Below, piece by piece: positions 45,290-57,317 of a stretch of 64,000 bases of DNA (position 1 is its first letter; the number at the start of each line of letters is the position of its first letter). The position numbers and the translations under genes are program-made. The notes under the pieces are model-generated. The model was given only the letters and a program-made list of their open reading frames with translations. It was not told where the DNA came from and made no database searches. Source of the DNA: Paralithodes platypus (Eukaryota; Arthropoda; Malacostraca; Decapoda; Lithodidae); the NCBI GenBank assembly GCA_032716605.1, contig CM064518.1:38251039-38315038 (forward strand), given 5' to 3'.

Positions 45290-45715
45290 TACACCTCAAC
45301 ACCCATTTACCCCCACCCCTCTCACTCACTCCTACCTCCAAACACCCACTCATCGTACCTCCACTCACTCGCCTGCCCCGACCTCCACCCTTCCCTTCAA
45401 ACACCCAAGATACATAGACTAACGTATCTTGCAAACACCTACCCACTCTCACTCACCCGCTCCGACCTGCACCCACTTACCCACCCCGACCTCTACCCAC
45501 TCCCGCCTCCAAACAGCCACCCACTCTCACGCACCTGCTCCGACCTGCACTTACTCACCCTCCCCGACCTCCACTCACTCACTCACACCCACCCCCACCC
45601 CCACCTCCAAACACCCACCCATCCACCCCGACATCAACCCACTCACCCACCCCGTCCTCCACCTCCACTCACCCAGCCCGTCCTCCACCCACCAAATTCC
45701 CCCTCACCTCTTGCG
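45290..45715. repeat. C-rich CCCACTCACCC-type degenerate repeat
   Basis: Irregular ACCTCCACTCACTC / CCGACCTGCACCCAC units over ~420 bp. The Thr/His/Pro/Ser ORF here is an artefact. Confidence 0.85.
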
Positions 45716-45843
45716 GCAGTAAGTAGCAATGAGCAAGACAGGTGTGTTAGTTATTGGCAGAAACATTCCTTCCACCGGCCGGGAACCAGAGCTGCGATAT
45801 ATGGAGGAGCTTGGCTGCGTCTCTCATTGTGGCTTTTTATATC

Positions 45844-46227
45844 TGAAGGGAGCCCACCTCGCTTTGTTTTCTCTTTCTCTCCCTCTCTCTTTGGCTTGTA
45901 TCCATTCGGCCCCATTCAGCCTACTGGTTTAAGACGTTTACCCCCATCCAGGTGTCAATATTTTCCTGGCGAGCGTTAGCGAGCCAGCATATATATATAT
46001 TTTGTTTTGACAGCAAGCTAAATTTTTAAATTTTTCGATAGAAAAATGTCTCCGGCGAAGCCGGATTTCTCCATACAATGCTGGGTCGCTATCGCTCGCC
46101 AGGAAGAAATTGACACCTGGATGGGGATAAACGTCTTAAAACAGTTGCCTGAATGGGGCCGAATAGATACAAGCCAGGGAAAGAAAGAAAAGGAGGGAAA
46201 GATAAAACAGCCGGTGACCTCCCTTAA
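45844..46227 (+). mobile_element. Family B palindromic MITE, full length (384 bp)
   Basis: Left end TGAAGGGAGCCCACCTCGC (TTAA changed to TGAA), right end GGTGACCTCCCTTAA. Hairpin 2 TCCGGCGAAGCCGGA is perfect; hairpin 1 has a GATA loop. Same length as the copy at 16.05 kb with few differences. Confidence 0.9.
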
Positions 46228-46300
46228 GTGAATCTTGTTCATTGTATATGAATATGCAAAACTTGGCAAAGTATGCTTCAATATCTCTCATCGTAGAAGT

Positions 46301-47359
46301 TTAAGGGGAGACTGGCCTTTTTTTTTTGGGGGGGGGTATATTAATTAATTTATTCCTATATTTCTTACTTTCCTTGCTAGACCTCCATCAAGCTTAGAAA
46401 CACCCCCTAGACCCCCCTTCAATGTATGTAGGCTATGCGTCTATATGTATATGCTGTATGTAAGTGTACATTATACAGTATGCGTGTACATATGTATATA
46501 TAAGTTATTATGTTATATATGTGAGTGTGTGAGTGTGTGTATATGTGTATTTGCGGGTATATATACAGTATATGCGGGTATATATGCATGCGTCTCAACA
46601 ATTAATGTCCGCCCATTCACACATTTATATTTGTATTTACTGTTATTAGGATATTTCTATTTTATAATATTATTATTGAGACATAGGTAACTATTATTAT
46701 CGTATTAATATCATCAATATTATTACTATCATTATAAATATTAATACTATTGCTATTCACTATAGATACATACCCCCTCTCATCCACCACCCCCCTCCCC
46801 TGACCTGACCTCTTGACCTAAACATTATCCTCACCTGCACCACCCCTGCCCTTCACACCTGGAGCACCCCTCACCCCCATCCACCAGTATAGCTTTCCTC
46901 TTCTCTATAAATATAATGTATGCAATTATTTATACTAGCATAATAAGGCCGGGCAGTCCGATATTGACTGCAAACATGTAACAGGGTTCGCCTCTTAGGC
47001 AAACATCCTCCAATACATATTGTATATATTGTAAATAATGTAACAAGAATAACCACTATTGGTGGAAATAAACTTCTTATTATTATTATTATTATTATTA
47101 TCAAGATAAATTTTTAAATTTTTCGGTAGCAAAATGTCCCGGCCGAAGGCCGCTTCCTCTTAAAATTTCAGGCTCGCTATCGCTTGCCAGGAAAAAATCG
47201 ACACCTAAATGGCACGAAAGGCCTTAAAATTTACAATGAAATGGGGTAAAAGGTATTAAAATCGCCAAACTAATGGACCGAACGTTATACAATCTGAAAA
47301 CAAATGGGGCTGACCACGAGGAAGAAGGGGGTCCAGAAAAACGGTATGTCTCCCCTTAA
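46301..47359 (+). mobile_element. Family A element split by a 678-bp insertion
   Basis: Left part TTAAGGGGAGACTGGCC..CACCCCCTAGACCCCCCTTC AA; right part TCAAGATAAATTTTTAAATT..GTATGTCTCCCCTTAA. Removing 46423-47100 restores a 377-bp element with TIRs. Core CCCGGCCGAAGGCCG intact. Confidence 0.85.
46423..47100 (+). mobile_element. Retroposon-like insertion with (TTA)n tail
   Basis: Ends in GGAAATAAACTTC then (TTA)n, with AATAAA polyadenylation signal, and is flanked by TCAA (46419-46422 and 47101-47104). The interior shows no RT. Preceding GGCCGGGCAGTCCGATATTG may be element body. Class unknown (LINE/SINE 3' end). Confidence 0.65.
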
Positions 47360-47516
47360 GAATATACCTTGGAGCTATTTAAGTTTTCTTGAGGCTTAAT
47401 AAAATCATTTGGAGGTAGGCAGAGTATGCAAATGTGCCGCACCTGATTAAATGGGTTAAAATGGTACTAGCCCCCCCCCCCCCCATTCACACACACACAC
47501 ACGCGCACACCCTATT

Positions 47517-47715
47517 CTAAAGCCAGTATCATCGCAGCTCCTTTTCCTTTCTTTATCGTCAACACTGATAAAGCAGGTAAACTGTATATATAATTATGTC
47601 ACCAACAATAATCTACCTTCAACTTAGTTTTAGATACCATGTAAACAATTTTGGAAATGTTGCTGGAGACAATGTTGACGACCGAAAATTAACGATAATA
47701 GTTCTCAAGCGATTT
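47517..47715. mobile_element. Family D element, right end decayed
   Basis: TAAAGCCAGTATCATCGCAG, ATCTACCTTCAACTTAGTTT and GATACCATGTAAACAATTTT match family D; runs into the following family A copy. Confidence 0.6.
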
Positions 47716-47717
47716 CA

Positions 47718-48007
47718 TTGAAGAGGAGGTTTGTATTTTCTGGACCCACTTCTCCCTCATGCTTAGCTCATTAGTTTTACGATGTTAAGACCTTTTGTGC
47801 CATTTAGGTGTCGATATTTTCCTGGCGAGCGAAAGCGAGCCTTTAGTTTACGAGGCACCGGCCTTTGGCCGGTTTTATTGAAAAGACTTATTAGTTGATC
47901 TCGAAGGGGTGTCTTAGGGGTATCTTTTATAGCTTGGGGGAGATTTTGGGATGAAAGCAACACTGATAATTAAGTAAATGATCAAATATATACATTTCTC
48001 CCCTTAA
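47718..48007 (-). mobile_element. Family A element
   Basis: TTTCTGGACCCACTTCTCCC, CTGGCGAGCGAAAGCGAGCC, hairpin ACCGGCCTTTGGCCGGT (loop TTT) and right end TTTCTCCCCTTAA. Confidence 0.8.
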
Positions 48008-48810
48008 CCTCCCCAAAAACCAGCATGGACAGACGAAAGACTAAAAATGGGAAAGAAGTGTGTGTGTGGGGAAGTGAGGGATGGGGGGATGGGGTATCTC
48101 AGGTTCGTTAGCCAAGTTTGCTAGTTGCACCTGCCAACAAAAATGTGTGGCGCGGTATTCCAGCATAGTTGACGTTGTTGGTGAAACTTGACTCATCAGG
48201 GAAGTTTTCTCGTTTCGGCGGAATACACCTTGCAAGACCTCAAAACTTGGGATTTATGATGGTATACATGACTCTTCCTGATGCCGCATTATAATCATAT
48301 GTATACAGTGTACATGTTGTTTAATATATTTATTTTGCATGGAAGTATGCTCATTCTTCTAGTTTGAATTATGAGTATTATCAACCGAAGCTACAAATGT
48401 ATCAATAGTTCAATGTAAATATTATATAAGTAAAAATGAAAAAACAAAAAACAAAATAAATAAAGAAAACAGTATATATATATATATATATATATTATCA
48501 GTGACACAAATTGGCCGCATATTACATCTGCCACCTGGTGAGATAATATAATAAGTTTTTGTTTACCATACAGTAATATTTAGCTACAAGGTGAATGTAT
48601 GTGCTAAAAAAAAATATATATATATATTGATCTTTTCATTCAATGTTTTAATTTGATCCCTGAATCAGCTCAAGCTTTTTTTTTTAGCCTACTTTGATTT
48701 ATGTTAGTAATCTTGAGAGAACAATCAGAGAGAAATAGAAGATTGAAAGGATGCTTATACCGTTGCTCCTAAACTGCTCTATATTTATACGATAAATAAT
48801 ACTTTGATAA
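48008..48810. other. No feature recognised
   Basis: AT-rich; short (TA)n at 48474-48495. Confidence 0.4.
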
Positions 48811-48873
<63 letters not shown>

Positions 48874-48883
48874 GGGGGGGGGG
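48811..48883. repeat. (GT)n(G)n microsatellite
   Basis: About 30 GT units followed by G13. Confidence 0.95.
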
Positions 48884-49037
48884 AGGAGATACACGAACAC
48901 TTATTAATATATATAAATCCCTGCCTAAAGGAAGTGACTGACCTGTTAACTGTTAGTGTAATATCACGGTATCAAAGGTCTCGTACGACACACCCGGGGA
49001 AAACATAACAAAACAAAGCAGCTTAATAATAATGCGC

Positions 49038-49252
49038 TTAACCCCTTCTGTACCGTTGACGTATTTTTGCATTATATTCTAGCAACTATTAGGCGATTTT
49101 ATTCAGCTTAGGAAGGACGTCTACTCATTAAAAGGCCACAAACGATCTCACTTAACCCTTTTTTCTACCACAGATCCTTCTCAAGCTGCACAAAATCGTC
49201 TAAATATAGCTAGAAGAAAATTTAAAAGACGCTGCGGTACAGAAGGGGTTAA
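49038..49252. mobile_element. Family C palindromic MITE, well preserved
   Basis: TTAACCCCTTCTGTACCGTT to GCGGTACAGAAGGGGTTAA; about 18 bp of terminal inverted repeat. Its right TTAA is also the left TTAA of the next family A element. Confidence 0.9.
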
Positions 49253-49574
49253 GGGGAGGTTTTTAGTTTGTTCCCTAGACCTCCATCAATCTTAAAATTA
49301 CACCCCTAGACCCCCTTTAAAGATATATTTGTACATTTTTCGGTAGAAAAATTTCCCGGCCGAAGGCCGGTTCCTCTTAAAATACAGGTTCGCTATCGCT
49401 CGCCAGGAAAAAATCGATACCTAAATGGCACGAAAGATCTTAAAATTGACATAAATGGGGCGAAAATTCTTAAAATCGCCAAACTAATGGTCGGAATGTC
49501 TTAAAATCTCAAAAGCAATGGGGCTAAATATGAGGGAGAAGTGTGTCCAGAAAAAGCAACTACCTCCCTCTTAA
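49249..49574 (+). mobile_element. Family A element, full length
   Basis: TTAAGGGGAGGTTTTTAGTT to CTACCTCCCTCTTAA. Hairpin 2 CCGGCCGAAGGCCGG is perfect; GGTTCGCTATCGCTCGCCAG follows. Confidence 0.9.
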
Positions 49575-49579
49575 AAACA

Positions 49580-49735
49580 TAACCCACTATGCACCCGTAC
49601 AACCATGCCGACACGATCCATAACGAATAACCAATACGCTCGGAACGAGGCCAAGATGTTACTTCAACTAATAATGGCAAAGGTTCCGGTTCAGGGTCCA
49701 ACAAATTACATACTAAAACATTCTGATAAAATAAA
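49580..49735 (-). CDS. Possible orphan exon, unrecognised
   Basis: A T-rich tract ending TTTTATTTTATCAG is a strong 3' splice site on the minus strand, followed by an open frame NVLVCNLLDPEPEPLPLLVE, VTSWPRSERIGYSLWIVSAW and LYGCIVGYVF. Composition is protein-like with a hydrophobic segment. No family is recognised and no partner exon was found. A family A element begins at its far end. Confidence 0.2.
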
Positions 49736-49926
49736 AATAAATAAATAAAAATAGAAGATGGAATATTTGTCATGAATACCGATAACTATGCATGTATATA
49801 ATATTATAAACAAATATATACATGGGTATTTAGACACACAGACAAAATAACAGACACAATAACAGACAGTAAAGACAAATTAATATGCATACAGATAAAC
49901 TGCACATACATTTAAACAAAAACAAA

Positions 49927-50437
49927 ATAGATATACATAGCCAGACAGATAGATATACATAGCCAGACAGATAGATATACATAGCCAGACAGATAGATAT
50001 ACATAGCCAGACAGATAGATATACATAGCCAGACAGATAGATATACATAGCCAGACAGATAGATATACATAGCCAGACAGATAGATATACATAGCCAGAC
50101 AGATAGATATACATAGCCAGACAGATAGATATACATAGCCAGACAGATAGATATACATAGCCAGACAGATAGATATACATAGCCAGACAGATAGATATAC
50201 ATAGCCAGACAGATAGATATACATAGCCAGACAGATAGATATACATAGCCAGACAGATAGATATACATAGCCAGACAGATAGATATACATAGCCAGACAG
50301 ATAGATATACATAGCCAGACAGATAGATATACATAGCCAGACAGATAGATATACATAGCCAGACAGATAGATATACATAGCCAGACAGATAGATATACAT
50401 AGCCAGACAGATAGATATACATAGCCAGACAGATAGC
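49927..50437. repeat. 22-bp minisatellite, about 23 near-identical copies
   Basis: Unit AGCCAGACAGATAGATATAC followed by AT, with almost no divergence. Because three units make 66 bp without stops, three minus-strand frames are open (GYVYLSVWLCISICLAMYIY). No evidence for a protein. Confidence 0.95.
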
Positions 50438-50609
50438 TATGACTGAAATATTTAGGGCAACATCACATAGACTCTGCGATTTAGAATAACAGTAACTATA
50501 AACAGGCCTATTTGTTTGTGGTAACGCGTCAATTAAAAGCAACGGGGGGACAATTATAGAGGAAACGAAGTGCCAATATAATAAACTGGACACACACCTC
50601 TTGCTTCAC

Positions 50610-51010
50610 TTAAGGGGAGATGGTCTGTTTTTCTGGTCCCTCTTCTCCTTCATGTTTAGCCCCATTAGTTTTCAGATTTTAAGACGTTCGGCTCATTAGT
50701 TTGGCGATTTTAAGACCTTTCGCCCTTTTTCTTTGTCAATATTATGACCATTCATACCATTTAGCTGTAATTATTATTTCTGGCGAGCGATAGTGAGCCT
50801 GTAAATTAGGAGGAATCGGCCTTCGGCCGTGACATTTTTCTACCGAAGAATGTACACATTTATCTTGTAGGGGGGTCTTGGGGGTGTATTTATCTTGTAG
50901 GGGGGTCTTGGGGGTGTATTTTTAAGCTTGACGGAGGCCTAGCGAGGAAACTAAATAATAAACACAATTTATGAATAAATATACCAAATAAATAAATCCT
51001 ACCCCCTTAA
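50610..51010 (-). mobile_element. Family A element, full length, with internal duplication
   Basis: TTAAGGGGAGATGGTCTGTT to CTACCCCCTTAA. Core CTGGCGAGCGATAGTGAGCC and hairpin CGGCCTTCGGCCG. About 31 bp containing ATTTATCTTGTAGGGGGGTC is tandemly duplicated at 50861-50922. Confidence 0.9.
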
Positions 51011-51354
51011 CAATAAATGTCCTGTCATAACTATTTCACCCATCCTATATAAGCGGTCCTCTAAAATATTGTACCTGGTGGAAAGTGTATCCGCTATATC
51101 CTGAATGGAAAGACATCTATCTAAATGATCATTGCCAGACACAATGATGCTCGAAGTGATGACCACGAATGAATCGCCCCCAAACACCTCTGCCCCCAGT
51201 CATCAGGCACGTCACTTCCCTTCTCCCATGCTAGTCTATATATTTTCCATACCCATTCACTTACCATCTCACATTTATAGCTAATGTAAATAAATAGATA
51301 AATATTTAATTATTTCCTCCTCACTCGCCCTTGCATGTTATGTCCTGTTCACCC

Positions 51355-51775
51355 CTTCTCTGTAGTATCTCTCTCTCTTCGCCTCATTGTTGCATCTCTC
51401 TCACTATTCTACCGCTATTATAATAATCAGTGTTCCTCAGAGCTCTTTCGGTGTATGCCTCCCCCTCTTCGTACAGCACGTAGCACCCAACTTGCAACAC
51501 AATCCTATTCCTACTCTGTGCAACTCTCCAACCCAAGAGTGAAACGCTATTTTCTGTCTTACCTCTATTCAACAGCTGAGCTCTGGAACTCTCTCCCAGA
51601 ATTAGTCTTTCCCTCTTCCTATGACTTAAATTGCTTCAAGCTCCGTGTGTCCAGGCATTTTGGCTCAAACGTCCCTTAATTTTGGCCCCGTCACTCTTTC
51701 AACTCTGGGGGAGGCACTCGCTACAGGCAGTTCTGCCTTTTGTCTCCCTCACTCACATAGAAAAAAACATCACAT
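51355..51775 (+). mobile_element. LINE X 3' fragment with intact end of ORF
   Basis: Encodes VASLSLFYRYYNNQCSSELF, CMPPPLRTARSTQLATQSYS, SAELWNS-type end (TAELWNSLPELVFPSSYDLN) and CFKLRVSRHFGSNVP with a TAA, then the 3' UTR ending CTCACATAGAAAAAAAC. It is the best reference for the LINE X C-terminus. Confidence 0.9.
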
Positions 51776-51892
51776 AATGTTAAATTATGTCATTAGTAAA
51801 GTGAAGCATAGGTGACTGATCCAGTTGTAATACCAATATTTTACAAGCTACTTCAAAAACAAATAATAAAGTCTTCGCTACTTTAGACATGG

Positions 51893-52032
51893 TATCAGAC
51901 AAACCAGGCACGCACTCACACCCACTAAACCAGGCACGCACTCACACCCACTAAACCAGGCACGCACTCACACCCACTAAACCAGGCACGCACTCACACC
52001 CACTAAACCAGGCACGCACTCACACCCACTAA
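51893..52032. repeat. 26-bp tandem repeat, 5 copies
   Basis: AAACCAGGCACGCACTCACA followed by CCCACT, nearly identical copies. Confidence 0.95.
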
Positions 52033-52097
52033 AGTGATGTTGGATGACATTTAACGATGGCAATCGTCGTTAACTGCATGAAACATGGCTGTATGAA

Positions 52098-52222
52098 CAC
52101 ACACACACACGTACACACACACGTACACACACACACACACACGTACACACACACACACACACACCCAAGCACAAACACACACGTACACACCCAAGCACAA
52201 ACACACACACACACACACACAC
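52098..52222. repeat. (CA)n compound microsatellite
   Basis: CA runs broken by GTACAC and CCAAGCACAAA. Confidence 0.95.
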
Positions 52223-52289
52223 AGGGTGAAGAATTCACATTAATATATTATATTTTGAAAGGTATGCATACTACTCTTCCATTCCCTAA

Positions 52290-52490
52290 CCATTTTGGTA
52301 AACATTGACGATTTTCTTCCTTCTATTATGGTTATCAATGGATGATGTTATACAGTTTATGAAGGAACTGAGGGAATTAGATGGTCAGTCGAGATAGTAT
52401 TAACATTTTTCTTTTTCTCATAGGTTCTTTGTAATTTATTTATGTATCGCTTAATTATAGCGAAAATAAAACATCTTGAAACCTGTGCTA
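52290..52490. mobile_element. Family C relic
   Basis: ATTATGGTTATCAATGGATG, TACAGTTTATGAAGGAAC and CGAGATAGTATTAACATTTT resemble family C interior. Confidence 0.45.
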
Positions 52491-53159
52491 TAATATGTTT
52501 TAGATTAAACTAATTCACAGATGGATTAATAGAATTACAGATACATAGATATGTAAAGTTAGAAGTGGACAGGAATAGTTTGAGAGATAAAACAAAAATC
52601 TGAGATCATAAAAATTAATATGGCATACCATTTTACATTCATGTTGATAGTGAAGGACGGTGTACACGGATTTCTTTTGTGTACATACTTCCTCATATAT
52701 GTTATTCATTCTCCACTGCCACTGTCGAATGTAATAATTTTCAAAGAATTTAATTAGTTTACACAATTTTTAATTTAATATACCTACTCACGACAAACTA
52801 CAATTTGATAACTATTTTTGCCACAAAAGCCTACATAACACATCATAAACCATTTCAGTCTGCGTCTAGTTATTCAAACCTCTGCGACATTCAGTTTAAA
52901 AAAGATTTTGCAAATGCAGAATACATTTGCATGAACGTGGACTATTGGGGTAAAAAAAAGAAAGGATTTAACCGCGGTAAGGTTGAAAAAATTTCAAAGT
53001 CTGCGACTTAGAATTGTTGCTCGAATCAAATGGTGAATGGCCAGTCCATGAACACAGTAGAATATTGGCGGAATCGAATGTGTAAATCAAGCTAAAATAC
53101 AAAGATTATGGCCCGCATTATTAGGCAAATCACCCATTGGTTGTGGTATTTATGTGTAT
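52491..53159. other. No feature recognised
   Basis: AT-rich; nothing supportable. Confidence 0.4.
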
Positions 53160-53300
53160 GAATGCAGGTATGTATGTATATACTCAGGCACATACCCCAT
53201 TGCTGGGGATGGCTGACTCGAGACAGAGCCCGAGCAGAAAGAACATTCAAGGGTTCAGATTCTCAGGGTCTGGGACCACTTTCGCGCTCCCTCGCCCCCT
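53160..53300 (+). repeat. Family E dispersed repeat, copy 2
   Basis: GTATGTATGTATATACTCAG, GCACATACCCCATTGCTGGG, GACTCGAGACAGAGCCCGAG and GGGTCTGGGACCACT, co-linear with 12340-12450. Confidence 0.7.
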
Positions 53301-53589
53301 TTCTCTGTCTCGATGAGTAGGAGAATTTTACAAGGGAAGGAGTATTCCTAGCCCCCCCCTGTCCCCAATTTACTCTTGTGTTAGAGAGATGGAAACAATA
53401 GGGGTGGGGATGTGTGAAAGGTGGGTGCTACGTACTGTAAAGGGAGGAGGTATACATTGAGAAAACTCTGAAGAACAGTATGGTGTGTAGAAAGAGATTG
53501 TAGATAATTAGTAAGAGGAGGTGAGCTGATATGACAAAATACTTTTTACTACCTTTTCAAGAAATGCTATAGCAGTACTAAGGGCATGA

Positions 53590-54152
53590 AGCAGCCATGA
53601 AGCTAAACCTCCAAGGCATTAGAGTTCTTGGATGTATGTCTAGAAGGACAAGTATCAAAACAGCAGACGTTATCTTTAATCTGTACCTAGCATTTGCGAG
53701 GCCGCACATGGATTAACCTGTTTAATTTAAGTGTCCTTATTACATAATGGATATAAATTCCTTGGAGGCAGTACGAAGAATGACACAAATGATCCATAAT
53801 ATTTAAAATCTTCTATATGAAGAAAGGTTGAAGAAATTACGTTTACAGAGAGTAACGTTCGTTAGAGAGACGCAGAGTTAGAAGGGATATGATAGAGGTG
53901 CTCAAATAGGTAAGTGGGATTAATTATGGGGACATAGAGAATTCGTACAAATACTTTCACATTTGAAACATTTCGTTTCAGAAGTACTGGTTTGGTAAAA
54001 GAGTTGCAGATACCGAGGGTTATAGTAAGATCAAGAACGATAGAGATTAGATAGACACATGGTCGAGATGGGTTGGGTGCGGAAGGGATCTGCCTTGTGT
54101 GGGTCAATTGGTTTTCTTCAGACTCCCGTGTACTTATTCTTCTTATGTTCAT
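53590..54152 (+). mobile_element. CR1-like LINE 3' fragment
   Basis: Co-linear with 11600-12187: AGCAGACGTTATCTTTAATC, CTAGCATTTGCGAGGCCGCA, ATCTGCCTTGTGTGGGTCAA and a tail TTCTTCTTATGTTC. Multiple stops. Confidence 0.8.
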
Positions 54153-54631
54153 TGGCAGCGATGTGAGTATGTGGAGCCGGATCCAAGACGTCTTAAACTC
54201 TGGACCAAGATGACGACGTCAGTGACGTTGAAAATCTGTGGCTCAGCAGTATTCCAGGGTAAATTGTGATTACATATCTCTCCTTCCCAAAGTACATGTT
54301 ATGTCGTGTTTGTCCTATCCGTTCTCCTCTGCACAGAAACTCAAAAAGATACAACACAAGCATGTTGGGTTAAGCCCCGACTGCTTCATCTTCCTCACCC
54401 CCTACTACTTTTTCTGTCCTCTTTCTTGTTTCGAGGTATTAAGTGATCAAAATTATATTACTTATCTCATTTTTCCTATATTCGTCATGTCATGTCCTCG
54501 GACCGCTGATCCTGCATTCCCTGCCTCAGGTCTGGCTGAGATTGGCTAATAATTCCCTGCACTTCTCTCTGCAGGCTAGACGAACATGTTGGACAGGTGT
54601 GTGTTTAGTCATGCTGGCAACTGGCATGGGA
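54153..54631. other. No recognised gene
   Basis: A 103-codon plus ORF (54238-54549) has no known features. Confidence 0.3.
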
Positions 54632-55311
<680 letters not shown>

Positions 55312-56019
55312 AGAAAACATGATGACATGCTCCCGAAGAAAAATGTACGTCTAAAGACACATCCAAGATCTAAATACACATTGTATGTAGACCTTGGACA
55401 CATCTATCCAACCTGCAGAGTCGGGATTCTAACATATATTTCATCAAGGGAAAACTACATGAAATACTAATTAGTTGGTACCGTAGCTATCTAACCGAAA
55501 TATCTAGACACATGAGAACTAATATACAGTACTGAAATACCAATCCTTGATACATGACGTGGAGCATGATAAATTCAAGCCTACTGTATGTAGTTTTTCT
55601 GTGCGAAAGAATGAGGTAAAAAGGCAATGCTGCATGTAGCTAGGTGCCCATTGTAGTTGGACATATAAGAGGAATTATTACAAAACACAGACTAGGAGTT
55701 GAGAATACAGGTACGTCGTTGTCAGGATACTTTCGTTTATGTACGTCGTAACCACAGACGGTGAATTATGAGAATAATCAGAACAAATATTAATTACTGA
55801 TTAAACTAATTGGGCGTATCAGTATAGTTTATATTCTCCTTGTGTATCATATTTGTTGCCTCTTTCAACTATTTACACATTTCTGAGATTCTTGCCTTAA
55901 ACTGGCCTCCTTCCTCCTTTCCTCTGATCCAAAACACTGTAGTTGTATACCCGCCTATATCATAATGTCCTCGTAAATCGCCTTTGGATAAACTATATAA
56001 CTTCCTTGATTAAAAAAAA

Positions 56020-56051
<32 letters not shown>

Positions 56052-56142
56052 AAACACGAAGGCTATAATTTTCCCTGCGGGCCAAGATTAGAGGGTCGAG
56101 AAACAGAAAAATGGTACAAGGAGTCCATTTACCAGGTACACT
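55312..56142. other. No feature recognised
   Basis: AT-rich, with (CA)n at 56021-56046. Confidence 0.4.
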
Positions 56143-56512
56143 TTAAGGGGGTTGTTCTCGCTTTTTCTGGACATCCTTCTCCCTCATGTTTAGCATATTA
56201 GTTTTGAGGTTTTAAGATGTTCGTTTCGTTAGTTTGGCGATTTTGAGACCTTTCACCTCATTTCTTTGTCAACTTTAAGAGCTTTCGTGACATTTTCGTG
56301 TCGATTGTTTCCTGGCTAGCGATAGCGAGCCTGTAATTTTAGAAGGAATCTGCCTTCGGCCGGGACATTATTCTACCGAAAAATGTACAAATATATCCTG
56401 AAAAGGGGTCTAGGGGGTATTATTTAAATATTGATGGAGACCTAGCGAGGAAACTAAAGTATAAATGATTGAATAAACAAATAGCCCAAATAATAACATA
56501 ACGTCCCCTTAA
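56143..56512 (-). mobile_element. Family A element, full length
   Basis: TTAAGGGGGTTGTTCTCGCT to ACGTCCCCTTAA. Core CTGGCTAGCGATAGCGAGCC; hairpin CTGCCTTCGGCCGG; ATTCTACCGAAAAATGT. Confidence 0.9.
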
Positions 56513-56684
56513 GGCCGGATAATATACAGCAGCTCCCGATACACCTCGCTACCATATTCCGAAATACAAAATATTCAGATATAACTCACCCAAATTTAGC
56601 TTAGTTTGTGTTATGTATGGTAAGTTAGTTGAACTATGCTAGGACAGAATAGATGGTGCATAAGATAAGGTTAAGGTACGTTAT

Positions 56685-56886
56685 TTAAGGGAAGATTTTT
56701 AGCTTGTTCCGTAAACTTCCATCAAACTTATTATTACACTCCCTTGACCCCATTTCAAGATATATTTGTACATTTTTCGGTAGAAAAATGTCCTGGCCGA
56801 AGGCCAGTTCCTCTTAAATTGCAGGCTCGCTATCGCTCGCCAGGGAAAAATTGACAAATGGCACGAAAGGTCTTAAAATTAACTGA

Positions 56887-56919
<33 letters not shown>

Positions 56920-57317
56920 CTATATTCCAACTTACTTCCTCTCGGGCATAGGCTGAGAGCCTTAACATTCACCGCTCTACAATGAACAGTGAAGCCCGTG
57001 AGGTCTTGTTCCAGTCTAGGGAGTGAGACATGTGAAGCACGTAGAGTACAACGAGCACCTGCCATCTTGCCTTCACATGAGGCACGGTGCTCACTCATGG
57101 CCCGAAACGACCCCATCTCTGAAGCCATCTCGTTCCCGTGCTTCACTGTCTCACCCCCTACACTCGGACTCATACACACACATGGGGTGAAAAGCTTATA
57201 AAATCGCCAAACTAGAGGGGCGAACGTCTTAAAATAAAAAAAGTCAATGGGGCAAAACATGAGGGAGAAAGGGGTCAAGAAAAAATCCCTCAAATTTCCC
57301 TGGAAATCTCCCCTTAA
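56685..57317 (+). mobile_element. Family A element split by a SINE-like insertion
   Basis: TTAAGGGAAGATTTTTAGCT to AAATCTCCCCTTAA. Hairpin 1 perfect (ACATTTTTC GGTA GAAAAATGT arms); hairpin 2 CTGGCCGAAGGCCAG is fully paired with two changed base pairs compared with other copies. Confidence 0.9.
56885..57183 (-). mobile_element. Poly(A) SINE-like insertion, copy 2
   Basis: Starts on the plus strand with (T)28, i.e. an antisense poly(A) tail. The body has GTGAAGCCCGTGAGGTCTTG, GGGAGTGAGACATGTGAAGC and CTGCCATCTTGCCTTCAC, shared with 33185-33425. No RNA polymerase III boxes were clear. Confidence 0.75.

Noticed and set aside
45429..45722. Thr/His/Pro-rich ORF
   Set aside because: Degenerate CCCACTCACC repeat.
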